DNA of 64,000 nucleotides, from contig OX337228.1 of the NCBI GenBank assembly GCA_946965045.2, forward strand, positions 620,001 through 684,000, written 5' to 3'. A program made the position numbers and the translations under genes. This stretch comes from Epithemia pelagica (taxonomy: Eukaryota; Bacillariophyta; Bacillariophyceae; Surirellales; Surirellaceae). This document shows, in pieces, positions 43,057-57,376 of this stretch (its first letter is position 1; each line of letters starts with the position of its first letter). The notes beneath the pieces are model-generated. The model searched no databases. It saw only the letters and a program-made list of their open reading frames with translations, and had not been told where the DNA came from.

Positions 43057-44517
43057 TTAGGTCAGATGTCCGGGATGGCCGCAAGCAGGCAGAAGATCAC
43101 GGACTTGAGGAGGGGAACCAAGAGGAACAGAGGTACCCACACCGGCAACATCCTGAAAAGCACCACCAGGAGAATGGGGAGGATCAGGAACATGCACATG
43201 AGTAGCACGAGGCTGAGGATCAGTGCCAATAGGAGCATCATCATCTTGCAAAGGAGCACGTTTCTTTGTCTTCTTCTGCTTTTTTGTCATTCTCCGTGAA
43301 TCTTCCTCCCTCGACCAACCTCGTTTTTTCCCCCCGCCATCTTCAGGTTCGTCAGGGACTTGGGTTGAAGCTCGGATGACTGGCTCCTCGTCGTTACTGG
43401 AAGATTCCTTGGAGAGGTTGTAAAATAAATACAACTCGTCGCCTTCCTTGATGTCCTTGGTTGCACGAACGATGAGATTTCTCTCGACCCGAACGTTGTA
43501 TTTGTCATATGCTTCATGGGGAGGATCATCGGTCCCGTACTGTTTGTAGTAGTAGTCGTTGATCATGCCCATCCCCATGTAGAAGAAGTCTTCGGTGTCA
43601 GCTTGAACTGTGCGTGCTTCATCCTTGCTCACTCCGAACTGCAACACATACTCGGTCCTTGGAACACTCCGCGAGGTGATGTCTAATCCTCCGTAGACAC
43701 CAATCACCTCGTCTTCATCGTAGTTCTGTGCTGCGAACAGGCCAAAACCAGCGTCGTCAAGCTCCGATCTCTTCACAGTAAACAAATGCGTCTTTCCAAG
43801 CGAGATCTTGAAGATGGGATCGTGGTCGAACGAGTAGCTTAGCAACGAGGCAGGCTTGTAGTTCTTCCCACGATGCTTCTTCATCAGAATCCCAATTCCA
43901 GCTGACTTTGGCACCACTTCTGCATTCTTTTCCTTCTTCGTCCCTGAACCTGGCCTCCGAATTGGTGCATCTGTCACCGAAAAGGATATACTTATCTTTT
44001 TCGAGACGTACTCTCCAAAGGCAAGGACAAGCACAGCACCATTGTCGATCGAGGACGCAAGATCCTTGAGTCCCTGTTTGAAATTTGTCCAGGGATCTCG
44101 CCCAGGAGCCCTCCGCTTCGCCACTGCAGCTATCGCGGCCTTGTAGTCTTTCTTGCGAACGTCGGTTAGGCGCTGGTCTGTCGCCGACTTTGACCCAGAA
44201 TAGTCTTTGTCGTCGCCTTGATGACGACGAAGGCTGTCCGCAACCCTGTTTTCTTCCACAATTGCCAGATCCTCTTGCGAAAGTCTCCCATGACCCGCTC
44301 TTGCTGTCACTGTCGTCGTCGCTTCAGGAGGCGCTTCGTCTGCTGTCGCTGTCGTCGTCGCTTCAGGAGGCGCTTTGTCTGCTGCTGCCACTGCTGCTGC
44401 ACCGGGTGCCTCTGTGATAGCATCTGCAGCATCCACAAGAAGATGAAACCGCGAACCCATCCTTTCTTGATCTTGAGTTTGTGCTGCTTTGAACGATTTC
44501 TTCGTTGGTTCTGCCAT
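43057..44517 (-). CDS. SET-domain protein, N-terminal part of a broken gene
   Basis: About 486 codons from ATG 44517 (MAEPTKKSFKAAQ). The N-terminal third is Ala/Thr-rich. The SET domain lies roughly at residues 255-390: DDAGFGLFAAQNYDEDEVIG followed by VYGGLDI (the GxG...Y.G start), FFYMGMGMINDYYY in place of the usual NHS/H motif, and RNLIVRATKDIKEGDELYLF with YN (the A..DI..GEEL...Y end). SET proteins methylate lysines on histones and other proteins; the altered NH motif leaves activity uncertain. A basic tail (RRMTKKQKKTKKR) may be a nuclear signal. The TAA at 43059-43057 is probably a nonsense mutation, because the frame continues into the linker. The gene faces piggyBac element 2 head-to-head. 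Confidence 0.7.
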   Translation of the reverse strand: MAEPTKKSFKAAQTQDQERMGSRFHLLVDAADAITEAPGAAAVAAADKAPPEATTTATADEAPPEATTTVTARAGHGRLSQEDLAIVEENRVADSLRRHQGDDKDYSGSKSATDQRLTDVRKKDYKAAIAAVAKRRAPGRDPWTNFKQGLKDLASSIDNGAVLVLAFGEYVSKKISISFSVTDAPIRRPGSGTKKEKNAEVVPKSAGIGILMKKHRGKNYKPASLLSYSFDHDPIFKISLGKTHLFTVKRSELDDAGFGLFAAQNYDEDEVIGVYGGLDITSRSVPRTEYVLQFGVSKDEARTVQADTEDFFYMGMGMINDYYYKQYGTDDPPHEAYDKYNVRVERNLIVRATKDIKEGDELYLFYNLSKESSSNDEEPVIRASTQVPDEPEDGGGKKRGWSREEDSRRMTKKQKKTKKRAPLQDDDAPIGTDPQPRATHVHVPDPPHSPGGAFQDVAGVGTSVPLGSPPQVRDLLPACGHPGHLT

Positions 44518-44874
44518 GGTCGAATAAGCGGAACGATGAAACACGAAGAAACGCACCACGTCTTCGTACTTTGCAGGTCAATTCAACAAAAACCGAAGAA
44601 CGGGGTTTCGAAAACGGCCGTTAACTTATTAAGCCTTACACGCTCCTGCGCGCATTTTATGGTCGACGGGCGCGCATGCGCAGATTTTAGGCACTTTTTT
44701 GGTATTAGTCCTGAAACAATGCGACTGCTCCACATGTATTTTCCCTCCAACATCGATCCACAGTTCATTCCACAACCATGTTTCCAAATCAGAAATTTGT
44801 CTTCTTCACCGTGTGCTTGCAGTATCGTTCAACTACGCTCTGAAGCATTGAGAAGAGTAACGAGAACGACGACA

Positions 44875-48521
<3,647 letters not shown>

Positions 48522-48658
48522 TTTGTCCCGAACACGAGAACTACGACTCTATATTGTTACATGGCTTTACATATTATAGTAAATAAGAACTTAAGAATGC
48601 ATTATTGATGAGAGTATAAAAACGAGATTTTAGTATTAACGCGTGTCATGGAACCGGC

Positions 48659-49207
48659 CTACGAGATTCTAGTACTTTCCTGCTTGGGCCACTTCTCCCT
48701 CGCTTTGTGATGAAGCGACATGAACGTAGTCATCCCAACAACACTCATCCGCACAGTAATGACCATGGGCCCCATTGCCATCTTGGTGTCTAAGGAATGG
48801 GCAGTTTCGATCGTGAGCTCTCCTTTGACAAGGGAGCTGCTTTTCGAACGGAACTTCCTGCACGCAATTTTTTTTTTGGATTGATCCGACTGGGATAACG
48901 ACATCAGGCATTGAGTCATCCTTCTTGTCTCGACCAAACGCGCTAATTGACAGCATCCCACCATTGTTACTGTACTTTGAGCGCTGCATAAGAACGACAC
49001 CTTGATCCACCACAAGCGTCCCCTTTTCACCTTCCCCCCCCCCCCCCCCCCCAGAGCGGCGTCTTGGACGTAGACATTCACACCCGCTTTGCCATAGATC
49101 GTTACACGGCTACCTTGGAGAAGAATCTCCTGCCCTTCGTCTTGCATCACGTTGAACCCATTTGGAAGGAGAATTCGATTGTGCGATTCGTGCTCGTATT
49201 CCGACAT
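48659..49207 (-). pseudogene. piggyBac element 2 accessory protein, frameshifted
   Basis: ATG 49207 (MSEYEHESHNRILLPNGF) gives GSRVTIYGKAGVNVYVQD, then meets a 19-base C run (49034-49052; G on this strand) where the copy at 61,700 has only seven. After the run, VDQGVVLMQRSKYSNNGG is in another frame, and a T10 run near 48870 shifts it again before MGPMVITVRMSVVGMTT. It is homologous to 40125-40700. Confidence 0.65.
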
Positions 49208-49716
49208 CGTCTTATTACGTCTATTGTAAATGTAACAAAAGGAGTGGTGAGACGAGACGAGACAAACAAGCAGTCTCACCGTGCAAAACAAGCTTTAGAT
49301 AGACACTTACTTCTTGTCGTCTACTCCTAATTGGATTGTCAAATGAAAGTCTTTACTTAGATGAGATTGCCACTCGGATGGCCGATCAATTCTCTCCTCT
49401 CTGCACGAAAGGACGAACGCGTCCGCGATCCTTCAGGTCAAACGTACAAAACTTCATTTGAGGTTTGGGGGAAACGGTGGGGACTGTCTACAATTGCCAC
49501 TTGGGTTTAATTATGCCACCGTGACAGATTACTTAGGGAAAATTTCATCCGTTGCGCCGCGTGCCTTCCTCATTTTACAGCGCGACAGATTTTTTCCTGA
49601 GAGGCCTGATCCCATCAACCAAACAAAACGAGTGACCGTGATAAAGGGTGTCCACAAAAAACAAAAAGGATAGTATAGCAACGACAACACTATTGACGAG
49701 ACAACAGCGAAAAGAT

Positions 49717-50232
49717 ATGTTGCTCTACATCGACAAGCGCCGGGTTAGTGCGCGGCTTCAAAGTCGCACCGACAAGAGTGTTGCGATGGCAACGGGTACG
49801 TCAAAACTCGCTCTGCGCCCCATCCATAAAGGTGCCCAGAAGAACAACAAGAACAACAAGAACAACAAGAACAAGGAGAAGACGGTTACCAAGAAAGAGA
49901 AGGAAGAGCTCTTGGCCGGGTGTGATCCAATCAAAGCTGGTGGCTCATCGATCCTCAAGATTCGCGACGACTTAGTTGAGCACGGATCGAACGGCGGAAG
50001 CAACACTCCATTGCGCCACACCAAGATCAAGTTTGCTGATGAACTCAGCCCAGTTTATGAGGAGCTCAAGAAGCCTTTATCACGTGTCTCACTCATAAGC
50101 AACGCTTCTACGCGCAGTGTCAACACTGCATCCTCTTGTGGAACCGCTGTCGATAGCGAGCTTTCCTTTGACTTTGCCGAGACCCAACAAGATGAGCATG
50201 ACGATGTCTACAACCATTATGTGGCCTCCTAA
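49717..50232 (+). CDS. piggyBac element 2 basic protein with C-terminal FAETQ motif
   Basis: 171 codons from ATG 49717 (MLLYIDKRRVSARLQSR). The same frame is open upstream, and a non-ATG start at 49648 would add 23 codons. It has a KNNKNNKNNKNKEKTVTKKE basic repeat, then DPIKAGGSSILKIRDD and TPLRHTKIKFADELSPVYEE, ending with DSELSFDFAETQQDEHDD. Intact and almost identical in the copy at 62371-62886. Function unknown; see 41135-41710. Confidence 0.6.
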   Translation: MLLYIDKRRVSARLQSRTDKSVAMATGTSKLALRPIHKGAQKNNKNNKNNKNKEKTVTKKEKEELLAGCDPIKAGGSSILKIRDDLVEHGSNGGSNTPLRHTKIKFADELSPVYEELKKPLSRVSLISNASTRSVNTASSCGTAVDSELSFDFAETQQDEHDDVYNHYVAS

Positions 50233-50269
50233 TGATCCTGTAGTAAGTCTTTTGTAGCGCTGACCTTAA

Positions 50270-51250
50270 ATTAGTCCAGACAGTTGTTTCATTAGTCACG
50301 CAACAGGGTTTCTGCCTTAGGAGCAGCGTAGTTGTCGCATACCTAGAAAACCTTTTGTCAAATCAATCATGACCTCATTCATCACAACCATGGATCCTAC
50401 GTAAGATCTGAGACTGCTGATCCCTCAAGTAGAGCCTAAACTAAAAGATATGTTAATATCACGTACAGAGCCGCCATGGCCGAATATCGGCATGGCGTCA
50501 TCGTTCGGTCGAAATCTCGTGTGCTGTTTGGTGCGTCGAAGAAGCGTCGAACGAGGATCGCATCTTTCATCACGACCATGGCGCCTACGTGAGATCTGAA
50601 ACTTTCCAAACCTTATGTACATCTTAAACTAAACCATATGTAAATATCACGTACAGAGCCGGCATGGCCGAATATCGGCATGGCGTCATCGCTCGGTCGA
50701 AAGCTCGTGTGCTTTTTGGTGTGGCGAAAAAGTGTCCATCAATGATCATCTCGTTCATCACAACCAAGGCTCCGATCTTCGATCTGATATGTCGGATCCC
50801 TAAACTAGAACCTAACGTAATAGAGTAGAGAGTAGGACGTCCGGAGCGGACGGATCCGTGGATTCGCATCCCGTCATCCTTCGGTCGAAAATTTGTGTGG
50901 CGTGTGGTGCGTCGAAAAGAAGGGTCCATCGATGGTTGGCCATTGCATCACGACCATACCGCCGATGGTCGATCTGATACGCCCGATCTCTAAAGTAGAA
51001 CCTAAATTAGTAGCCTATTGAGTAGGACGTCCGAAGCGGACGGATCCGTGGATTCGCATCTCGTCATCCTTCGGTCAAAAACTCGTGTGGTGTGTGGTGC
51101 GTCGAAAGGAAGCGTCCATCGATGGTTGGCCATTTCTCCATGGCCATACCACTGATGGTCGATCTGATACGCCACATCTCTCACGTAGAGCCTAAATTAG
51201 TAGCCTATTAAGTAGGACGTCCAGAGCAGACGGATCCGTGGAGCTGCAGG
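50270..51250 (-). repeat. Tandem array of about 190-bp units (inverted relative to 23.9-26.2 kb)
   Basis: GTAGGACGTCC (the inverse of GGACGTCCTAC) recurs at about 50831, 51022 and 51211, with diverged units upstream to about 50400. Words such as CGACCATACCGCCGATGGTC match the other array. Confidence 0.8.
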
Positions 51251-51272
51251 ACGGCGAATAACAATGCAAATC

Positions 51273-51668
51273 TCATGCGGTACGTGCCGCGTCGAAAAAT
51301 CGACGCAATGGGATGAAAGCTCGTTTGAATCCTATGCTTAGAGATAGCGTATAGGGGTCAAACGCGTTCTCATTTACACTAAGATCGATAACATGTTTCA
51401 ATTTCACGGCATTTGGTGCCGGTAGAATGCGCAGTCTGTCCGCTTCACCTACGAAGGCACTAGGTGGTGTCCATGACGGGAGTCGCCCTTTTAAACCGTC
51501 CGACCGCCGACCGTCTGTGGACGTCAAAAACTGTTCCCAAAACAAAAACTCCCATCCAGCACCCCTCATGATCGACTGCAGTACAAACAGCAAACGGTTT
51601 CCCCTATCATCTATACTACACGATTCTCTCGCATGGCGAATACTCTGCTGCTCCACACAACGTCTCAT
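51273..51668 (-). CDS. Unrecognised ORF next to the array
   Basis: 131 codons. The last 64 residues (SAFVGEADRLRILPAPNAV to RRFFDAARTA) are preserved at 23449-23872 (split) and 63927-64000 (partial). The first 67 residues are not shared with the 23-kb copy, so the repeat boundary lies near 51465 and the true gene start is unclear. No family recognised. It may be the 3' end of another mobile element. Confidence 0.4.
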   Translation of the reverse strand: MRRCVEQQSIRHARESCSIDDRGNRLLFVLQSIMRGAGWEFLFWEQFLTSTDGRRSDGLKGRLPSWTPPSAFVGEADRLRILPAPNAVKLKHVIDLSVNENAFDPYTLSLSIGFKRAFIPLRRFFDAARTA

Positions 51669-52618
51669 GCCTGTTTTTTCTCCATCCTGGAACGCGTATT
51701 CCTAGCTAGAGGTAGCTGTATATAAGAAGGAAAGTGGCTCTCTCGTCCATGTGGCTGGCAACCAAGGACACAGATGTACATCTTCCTATCGTAACCTTTG
51801 GTCCTTTGTAATAAGTCGAGGAGCCATGATCAAATGTGCAAGAGAGGTAGGTGCTCCAGAAAAAGACGACGTGATCCCCAGATTCCAGCAAACAGGGTAG
51901 GTAGGCACCACAGTTCGATCAAGGAGGAAGTCAAGAATGTGCGAGTCTTTTGGACAGGTTTATCGATGCGACGGCGTTCATTTGCCTCGCCTTTTTGGAC
52001 CCTACGAAGCGAGCCAAGGATGAAATAGTGTTTCTACCATGCACCTTCACGTGTCGGTTGTTCTTGCACCGTCTTGACGTCTCTGTTGGCTGTTAGACCG
52101 GCGGATACCTTCGTACTCTTGTTCCTTTCCGAAGGAGGGCTTCCTGAAGAAAAATACCTTTTGATCGGGTCTAGTGGTAATGAATTGAATCTCTCTCTAC
52201 TCCCAAAGGCCCTTTCAATGTTTTTCGCCTATTGCCACCAACATTACCTCTTCCCGTATCGAGCGTCGGATATGTTGTGTATTTTGGGTGATGTCATGTG
52301 TGACTGTGACTGGGAAATTGGGCGTTGGCGTGGGAGCCCATGAATGACTCCCCAACCAGAATCAGGAAAGCTCAATCGAGTTTCGTCCCTTTCAGCTCCA
52401 AAAGTTTTTGGATCACCAAAACGACATTATCATCTATTTTTTTGGTCGTGTGAAATTGGTAGAGACTCACTGGGAAATTGGGCGTTGGCGTGGCCAAGAC
52501 ACCACGATCGAGAAAATATCTCGAATTCGAACATTTAATAATTGCCACCATATGGAGGCAATATTGGAAAAGTGCGAGGAGTATTGGACTAGGTAGCACG
52601 AATATGAGCTCGTAGCTA
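51669..52618. other. Stretch without a supported gene
   Basis: Only short incidental open frames. A 25-bp direct repeat, ACTGGGAAATTGGGCGTTGG followed by CGTGG, occurs at about 52310 and 52469. Confidence 0.5.
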
Positions 52619-52979
52619 GTGTTGGGGAAATGTGGCACGTGGAATGCCCGGGGTCATGGGCAAGGTGGGCACGATACCCCTGTGCCCATTGATGTCAAAA
52701 TGACCATGGGCATTCCCAGGAGCGACTAAACACGTCGTGCATACTTTTTGGGCATGAGATCTTCGTTTTTCCGTAGATTGAGTAAGGGCATGACTTTGGA
52801 ATGGGGTAATCTAGAGGTTATCCAGGGGTAACATAACGTGCTCTGGGCAATGGGAACGCTCCCATTACGACCATCCTTGAAAGGCATGCCTGGGTAATGG
52901 AAACGTTACCATCAGTCATAGATGGGAGCGTCCCTCGTGCCCATCAGAATGAGACCGTTACCCCAACACTACTCGTAGG
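52619..52979. mobile_element. MITE-like element, 361 bp, TA-flanked
   Basis: The left end GTGTTGGGG matches the reverse complement of the right end (CCCCAACAC). TA lies on both sides (52617-52618, 52980-52981), as for Tc1/mariner-type insertions. There is no coding sequence. The interior has CATGGGCA/TGCCCATG-like words in both orientations. Confidence 0.6.
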
Positions 52980-52981
52980 TC

Positions 52982-54270
52982 GTACTCGTACTCGTATTCT
53001 TTGAGTCCCCAAAGGCCAAAGGGCCTTTCTCTCTTTGTCTCTTTGTCTCTTTCTTTCTGTCTTTCTCTCTTTCATATTCTGCATTCGTAGAGCGATATTT
53101 GATGTAAGATTTGGGTGCGATTGGGGGGGTACCTTTGTTCGTCCGTCATCCGAATGGAAAAAAATTGTCTCGTATTTTTTCCCAAAGCGCCAGCCGGGTG
53201 ATATCGCCAGCCTCCCTTCGATCGTTCGAAATCGACGCGCCGGTCACGCCTTGTATTGCTGGGACATGGGCCAAGAATCGTCTCACTTTTCGAGCAACAC
53301 CACAAAAGACGACCATGAGCACTGAGCACACCAAAAACCGAAAGAAAACCACCCAGCCGGACGAACGACCAAAGTGACAACTTTATGGTCAAAACCATCC
53401 ACCTAGATCACAAGTGAAGGTGGAATGCATCAAAGGAAGGATGACAACATGAAACATGACAATCAACCAGTGCAATGAACAATCAACCAGCGCACTGGTT
53501 CACAGCGTATCATGGGGTATGTAAGCCCAGGAAGCAGGCAGCCTAAACTAGTAGTGGACTATGCTTTTATCTTTCCCATAGACAAAGTGCCAGGAGCTTG
53601 TTTTGATACTCCTCTAGAGGTGCATTGCACCATGTGTGTGTATTTCATGGTTTGGTGTGTGTGTGTGTGTGTGTGATTCTGTGAAGCTAGATCCACGATC
53701 CAATACTGCGTAAAGAGTACTCGCTTCTGAAACAATAGACTATTGAGCACAAAATGGGCTTGTAGATTTCTTTGTCCATACCTCGTCAAGTCTCACGGCT
53801 CACGGTCATGCATGAGCGCAAGCGGCTACACAATAGGGCCAAGCCAGTTATAACAGTTGGCTTGGACGTTATAATAATGTGCTAAATCGAAAGAAATTTG
53901 ACAGAAATAATTTAAACATTTTTTAGGAAAATTTGAGAATAACCGTATGGACAGCAGACGGGAGGTACCCCCGCAATCGGAGGGATACGAGTATACTCGT
54001 ACTCGTAATCGTTTCCCATTTCCTGTATCCGATATCCGATGACCCCCTTTCGAGTATTCGTACCCTACGAGTACCTGGGTCCTGGGTGAATCAAAGCATA
54101 GAACATAAATCTTAAATCTTTGTATCGCCCACACGCTAAATTTCACTGGAAACTGGACATTTGAATTTAAGCAACGTAGAACGTAGTAGAGATATCGGGT
54201 TGGGAGTACTATAGGATCCTTCCGCCGCTAACGCCAACGTCTTTCGAGCGCATGATCGGGTTCTCCTTTG
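52982..54270. other. Stretch without a supported gene
   Basis: Contains pyrimidine-rich simple repeats (53020-53080), a short GT repeat (53655-53674) and ACTCGTA words near 52980 and 54000. Overlapping short frames at 53072-53398 on both strands show no domain. Confidence 0.5.
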
Positions 54271-54462
54271 CGGGTCATCCTGTGGCCCTGCCACTTTTGG
54301 AAATGACTGTTGCACAAACATTCTCAATATGCACCATTTGGGGGAAAAACCAAAAAGGTCATCATTCGGGTCATCCTGTGGCCCTGCCACTTTTGGAAAT
54401 GACTGTAGCACAAACATATTCTCAATATTCACCATTTGGGGGAAAAACCAAAAAGGTCATCA
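54271..54462 (+). repeat. 96-bp tandem duplication
   Basis: Units start at 54271 and 54367 (CGGGTCATCCTGTGGCCCTG) with a few differences. They lie about 240-430 bp upstream of the Pro-Thr-Ser gene and could be part of its promoter region. Confidence 0.85.
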
Positions 54463-54696
54463 TTCGAGAAGAAATGATCGACGACGATATCGTTGTTGTG
54501 CAAGTTTTTTCGTCACTTTACTAGTTGGAAACTCATATTTTTCATTTGATCCGTTTGGTTTCATCAAAGCTTCGAGGCTCCACCACCAGGGACATTGACC
54601 GTGAGCCCTCTTGTCGACCTACTAGAGACAGTACCACTTTGGAGCAAGCGAACGCTCCCCATCACCATGGTTTCCTCCTCCTGTAGAATTGCCACT

Positions 54697-57198
54697 ATGG
54701 GGAAACGGGGGACCCGCTTTCTCCACGCACTCCTTGTTGTACAGCTTCTGTGTGGAACCAGATTTGCCACGTCCACCAACCCAGACAGACGAAAAGAACC
54801 TGTCGTCTCCTTGTCGTCCCCGGCTTCTCCAACGCCCACTCCTCCCATACCTTCCGACGCTATGTTGTTGAAGGAAAGTAAAACGACGACGAGCTGCAAC
54901 GAAGCCGACCCATGCAACATGAATGTGACAACCAAGACTGCTGAGGACAATAGTTCTCATAACACAACTGAACATCCCACGTCTGTGACAAAGTCAGCTT
55001 CCAGTCTTCAAGGTTTTTGGTCATCCTTGTGGTCCGAAAAAGACCAAACATCCCATTCATCGCACCAGGATGATACGAACCTGTTGAAACCACCAATCAC
55101 GAATTCGAATCTTTCCAAACGCGTTCCGTACGATGACGACCGAGAAAACACCGACTCGACCGATGTCGGGGGGCATTTGCGATCGGGTGTTTCCCGCCGA
55201 CGACTAAATGGTTTGACCGACAGTCCCACAAGTCAGCCCACGGACGCACCAACCGACAATCCCACATCGACCCCGACATCTGCGCCCACGAACAATCCCA
55301 CTAATCAACCCACGGCCGGTCCCACCACACCTCCGACCAGTCAACCTACGTCCACCCCTACCAGTGAGCCCACTGAAACACCCACGAGTACTCCCACATC
55401 ACAGCCAACTGACAATCCCACTGACAATCCCACTGCAAGTCCCACAGACGGCCCGACGAACGCTCCCACATCAACACCAACCAGTCAACCAACGAGCTCA
55501 CCTACGAGTGGTCCTACAACTGAGCCGACTGAAAATCCGACAGCCCCAACGTCAAGTCCTACAGGAAGTCCTACAGCCCCAACGTCTTCTCCCACAGGAA
55601 GCCCAACAGCCCCTACGTCAGCACCGACAGCCGGCCCAACGTCAGCTCCGACTTCGGGACCTACAAGTGGACCAACAAGCAGTCCGACAAGTGGACCAAC
55701 AAGTGGACCAACATCGTCGCCGACCAGCGAGCCAACTTCATCACCAACGAGTACTCCAACAGATGGACCCACATTTGGTCCAACATCTGGTCCTACCGAC
55801 GGACCAACATCTGCACCAACAAGTGGACCTACCGACAATCCCACATCGACCCCGACATCTGCGCCCACGAACAATCCCACTAATCAACCCACGGCCGGTC
55901 CCACCACACCTCCGACCAGTCAACCTACGTCCACCCCTACCAGTGAGCCCACTGAAACACCCACGAGTACTCCCACATCACAGCCAAATGACAATCCCAC
56001 TGACAATCCCACTGCAAGTCCCACAGACGGCCCGACGAACGCTCCCACATCAACACCAACCAGTCAACCAACGAGCTCACCTACGAGTGGTCCTACAACT
56101 GAGCCGACTGAAAATCCGACGAGCAGTCCGACAAGTGCACCGACGTCATCACCATCATCGTTGCCGACCAGTGAGCCTACGGAAACCCCAACGAGTACTC
56201 CAACAGCAGAACCAACTGATGGTCCCACATCAGCTCCGACAGCCGGCCCAACATCCGCTCCGACATCAGAACCAACCGCTGGTCCCACATCTGCTCCCAC
56301 ATCAGCTCCGACAACAGAGCCTACTGCAAGTCCCACATCTGCTCCCACAGATGGCCCAACATCCGCTCCGACAACCCAACCGACTGATGCTCCCACATCT
56401 GCTCCGACTGATGGCCCAACGTCTGCTCCAACATCGACACCCACAAGTCAACCAACGAGTGCACCAACAAGTGGACCAACAAAAAGTCCGACAAGTGGAC
56501 CAACATCGTCGCCGACCAGCGAGCCAACTTCATCACCAACGAGTACTCCAACAGATGGACCCACATCTGGTCCAACATCTGGTCCTACCGCCGGACCAAC
56601 GTCAGCTCCAACATCTGCACCAACAAGTGGACCTACAAGTGGACCAACTGCGGGTCCGACTAGTCAACCAACCTCCGGTCCTACGACAGCCCCGACGGCT
56701 GCACCAACAAGCGGCCCCACTTCACAGCCGACAAGTGCACCAACGGCACAACCAACGTCCAATCCAACAGCCCCAACGTCAAGTCCTACAGGAAGTCCTA
56801 CAGCCCCAACGTCTTCTCCCACTTTGGTTCCAACAAGTGCACCAACTAGTGTCCCTACGGCCGCTCCGACTGCCGTTCCGACAACACAGCCAACCCAATC
56901 TCCGTCAAGTAGTACTGACGAACCCACCGCTGGTGTTCCGCCGGCTGCGGAGAGTAGTACAAGCAAAAAGAGTAAGAAGAGTAAGAAGAGTAAGAAGAGT
57001 AAGAAGAGTAACTCTACGGCCGCTCCGACTGCCGTTCCGACAACACAGCCAACCCAATCTCCGTCAAGAAGTGACGAACCCACCGCTGGTGTTCCGCCGG
57101 CTGCGGAGAGTAGTACAAGCAAAAAGAGTAAGAAGAGTAAGAAGAGTAAGAAGAGTAAGAAGAGTAAGAAGAGTAAGAAGAGTAAGAAGAAAGAGTGA
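54697..57198 (+). CDS. Secreted Pro-Thr-Ser repeat protein with Lys-Ser tail (cell-wall/silica-protein-like)
   Basis: 834 codons from ATG 54697, chosen because MGKRGTRFLHALLVVQLLCG is a clear signal peptide; in-frame upstream starts would bury it. Then an acidic/Ser-rich region, GVSRRRLNGL (an RxL site like the propeptide cleavage sites of diatom silaffins), and over 500 residues of PT[SDAE]xPT repeats likely to be O-glycosylated. Two KKSKKSKKSKKSKK blocks follow, separated by a repeat of AAPTAVPTTQPTQSPS. About 280 bp at 55256-55535 recur nearly unchanged at 55835-56115. The product would act outside the cell or in the silica vesicle. The family is inferred from composition only. After the stop, Lys-Ser-like repeats continue in other frames to 57370, suggesting slippage at the 3' end. 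Confidence 0.7.
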   Translation: MGKRGTRFLHALLVVQLLCGTRFATSTNPDRRKEPVVSLSSPASPTPTPPIPSDAMLLKESKTTTSCNEADPCNMNVTTKTAEDNSSHNTTEHPTSVTKSASSLQGFWSSLWSEKDQTSHSSHQDDTNLLKPPITNSNLSKRVPYDDDRENTDSTDVGGHLRSGVSRRRLNGLTDSPTSQPTDAPTDNPTSTPTSAPTNNPTNQPTAGPTTPPTSQPTSTPTSEPTETPTSTPTSQPTDNPTDNPTASPTDGPTNAPTSTPTSQPTSSPTSGPTTEPTENPTAPTSSPTGSPTAPTSSPTGSPTAPTSAPTAGPTSAPTSGPTSGPTSSPTSGPTSGPTSSPTSEPTSSPTSTPTDGPTFGPTSGPTDGPTSAPTSGPTDNPTSTPTSAPTNNPTNQPTAGPTTPPTSQPTSTPTSEPTETPTSTPTSQPNDNPTDNPTASPTDGPTNAPTSTPTSQPTSSPTSGPTTEPTENPTSSPTSAPTSSPSSLPTSEPTETPTSTPTAEPTDGPTSAPTAGPTSAPTSEPTAGPTSAPTSAPTTEPTASPTSAPTDGPTSAPTTQPTDAPTSAPTDGPTSAPTSTPTSQPTSAPTSGPTKSPTSGPTSSPTSEPTSSPTSTPTDGPTSGPTSGPTAGPTSAPTSAPTSGPTSGPTAGPTSQPTSGPTTAPTAAPTSGPTSQPTSAPTAQPTSNPTAPTSSPTGSPTAPTSSPTLVPTSAPTSVPTAAPTAVPTTQPTQSPSSSTDEPTAGVPPAAESSTSKKSKKSKKSKKSKKSNSTAAPTAVPTTQPTQSPSRSDEPTAGVPPAAESSTSKKSKKSKKSKKSKKSKKSKKSKKKE

Positions 57199-57376
57199 AA
57201 AGAGTGAAAAGAGTAAAAAGAGTGAAAAGAGTAAAAAGAGTGAAAAGAGTGAAAAGAGTGGAAAAGTTCCAAAGACTAAAAACTAAAACGGCAAAGAGTG
57301 CAAAGAGTGCAAAGAGTGCAAAGAGCAAAAAGAAGAAAAAGAAGGTCATGAATGCTACGGTAGCTGTGATAGCGTG

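Noticed and set aside
55364-57286. 640-codon frame overlapping the Pro-Thr-Ser gene
   Set aside because: Same repeat read one base off (Arg/Gln/Pro-rich), no signal peptide or start context.
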